DNA of 64,000 bases from Natrinema sp. CBA1119 (GTDB lineage: Archaea; Halobacteriota; Halobacteria; Halobacteriales; Natrialbaceae), in NCBI RefSeq assembly GCF_002572525.1, contig NZ_PDBS01000008.1:310001-374000 (forward strand), in the 5' to 3' direction. The notes beneath the pieces are model-generated. The model had not been told where the DNA came from and did no database searches. It saw only the letters and a program-made list of their open reading frames with translations. Position 1 is the stretch's first letter, and the number at the start of each line of letters is the position of its first letter. Positions 63,321 to 64,000 of this stretch are shown one piece after another. The position numbers and the translations under genes were made by a program.

Positions 63321-64000
63321 ATGACCGAGACGTTCGTCGTTATCGGCGGTGACGCCGCGGGAATGAGCGCCGCGAGCAAGGCGAAACGAGAGGATCCCGA
63401 GCGAGAGGTGATCGTCTTCGAAAAGGGCGAGTGGGTCTCCTACGCCGCCTGCGGGATGCCCTATTACGTCAAGGGGGCGGTCGACGAACTGGACGACCTC
63501 GTCACCGTGACGCCCGAGGAGTTCCGGGAGGAACGGGACGTCGACCTGCGGACGGGTGCGGAGGTCGTCGACATCGATCCGGAGGCGCGAACGGTCACGG
63601 TCGAGACCGAGGACGAGACCCACAAGCAGCCCTACGACGACCTCCTCGTCGCGACCGGCGCGAGCGCGATCGAACCGCCGTTCGAGGGACTCGGACTCGA
63701 GGGCGTGTTCACCATCCACGACATGGACGAGGCCGACGCCATCGAGGAGTACGTCACCGACTACGGACCCGAGACGGCCGCGATCGTCGGCGGCGGCTAC
63801 GTGGGGATTGAGATGGCCGAAGCGCTGTCGGCCCGCGGCGTCGACGTCCACCTCTACGAGATGCTTCCCCACGTCCTCCAGCCGTTCGGTGAGGCCGTCG
63901 CCAAGGTCGTCGAGGACCACCTGCGCGAGCAGGGGGTCGAACTCCACCTCGATACCGCTGTGTCGGGCTTCGTCGGCGACGAGCGGGTTGACGGCGTTGC
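63321..64000 (+). CDS. CoA-disulfide reductase/NADH oxidase-like flavoprotein, 5' part
   Basis: 226 residues visible; the gene runs past the window end. FAD motif FVVIGGDAAGMSAASKAKRE; redox Cys loop WVSYAACGMPYYVKGA with the single Cys typical of the class; NAD(P)H motif AAIVGGGYVGIEMAEALS. Enzymes of this class reduce CoA disulfide, persulfides or polysulfide using NADPH. Fits the sulfur module on its left as a thiol regeneration step. Confidence 0.9.
   Translation, partial: MTETFVVIGGDAAGMSAASKAKREDPEREVIVFEKGEWVSYAACGMPYYVKGAVDELDDLVTVTPEEFREERDVDLRTGAEVVDIDPEARTVTVETEDETHKQPYDDLLVATGASAIEPPFEGLGLEGVFTIHDMDEADAIEEYVTDYGPETAAIVGGGYVGIEMAEALSARGVDVHLYEMLPHVLQPFGEAVAKVVEDHLREQGVELHLDTAVSGFVGDERVDGV

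Overview
The window is haloarchaeal (class Halobacteria, most like the Natrialbales; genus not assignable). The proteins are very acidic, codons mostly end in G or C, promoters are archaeal BRE/TATA type, and there are lineage-typical families: a bacterio-opsin-activator-type HTH_10 regulator, DUF7344-, DUF7512- and DUF7521-like proteins, Tat-exported proteins, and many universal stress proteins (USPs). No rRNA, tRNA, CRISPR array or replication origin was seen.

Layout. (1) 1-12.5 kb is a lower-GC accessory stretch: an IS66 transposase, regulators, a bactofilin-like protein, a frameshifted MFS gene, a DUF1326/DUF2182 pair (both frameshifted), a linear-amide hydrolase and several remnants, including an integrase tail and an ester cyclase split by a MITE. 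(2) 12.1-17.3 kb holds a 1426-residue protein with two P-loop regions and a long solenoid of roughly 48-residue units, a small downstream partner, and an ArdC-like antirestriction remnant. (3) 17.4-45.2 kb is a stress and metabolism island. Thirteen USP genes plus an amino-acid permease-USP fusion are scattered among a NikR-like regulator with a divergent nickel transporter, Hsp20, a PAC2-type protein, a CBS protein, a DsrE protein, nicotinate phosphoribosyltransferase and many decayed genes (TrkH, TrkA, MerA, TauE, DUF2267, AMP phosphorylase, SOUL, ABC permease, SDR). Two worn IS6-type elements lie here. (4) 45.5-64 kb is nearly intact and reads as a sulfur, thiol and copper redox module: DUF7512-TauE, a Cys-containing HTH regulator, rhodanese-persulfide dioxygenase, carbamoyltransferase, thioredoxin, a second TauE, CcdA-TlpA-Sco, an HTH/DUF7521 pair, two membrane proteins with CxxC-type motifs, a secreted deacetylase-like protein, a DsbA-type thioredoxin, a multicopper oxidase, a methyltransferase, a DUF302 protein and a CoA-disulfide-reductase-like flavoprotein cut by the window end.

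Nine copies of one MITE family (six exactly 80 bp, three of 191-210 bp) lie between 4.8 and 44.3 kb. One interrupts the ester cyclase in a way that shows a TA target duplication and restores the frame when removed. In region 4 a palindrome with the core TTTGCTG-N3-CAGCAAA lies 48-56 bp before three start codons and looks like a shared operator.

Four otherwise good genes each carry an apparent one-base loss inside a short G/C run. This could be real decay or homopolymer undercalling in the assembly, and it affects how those genes should be read.
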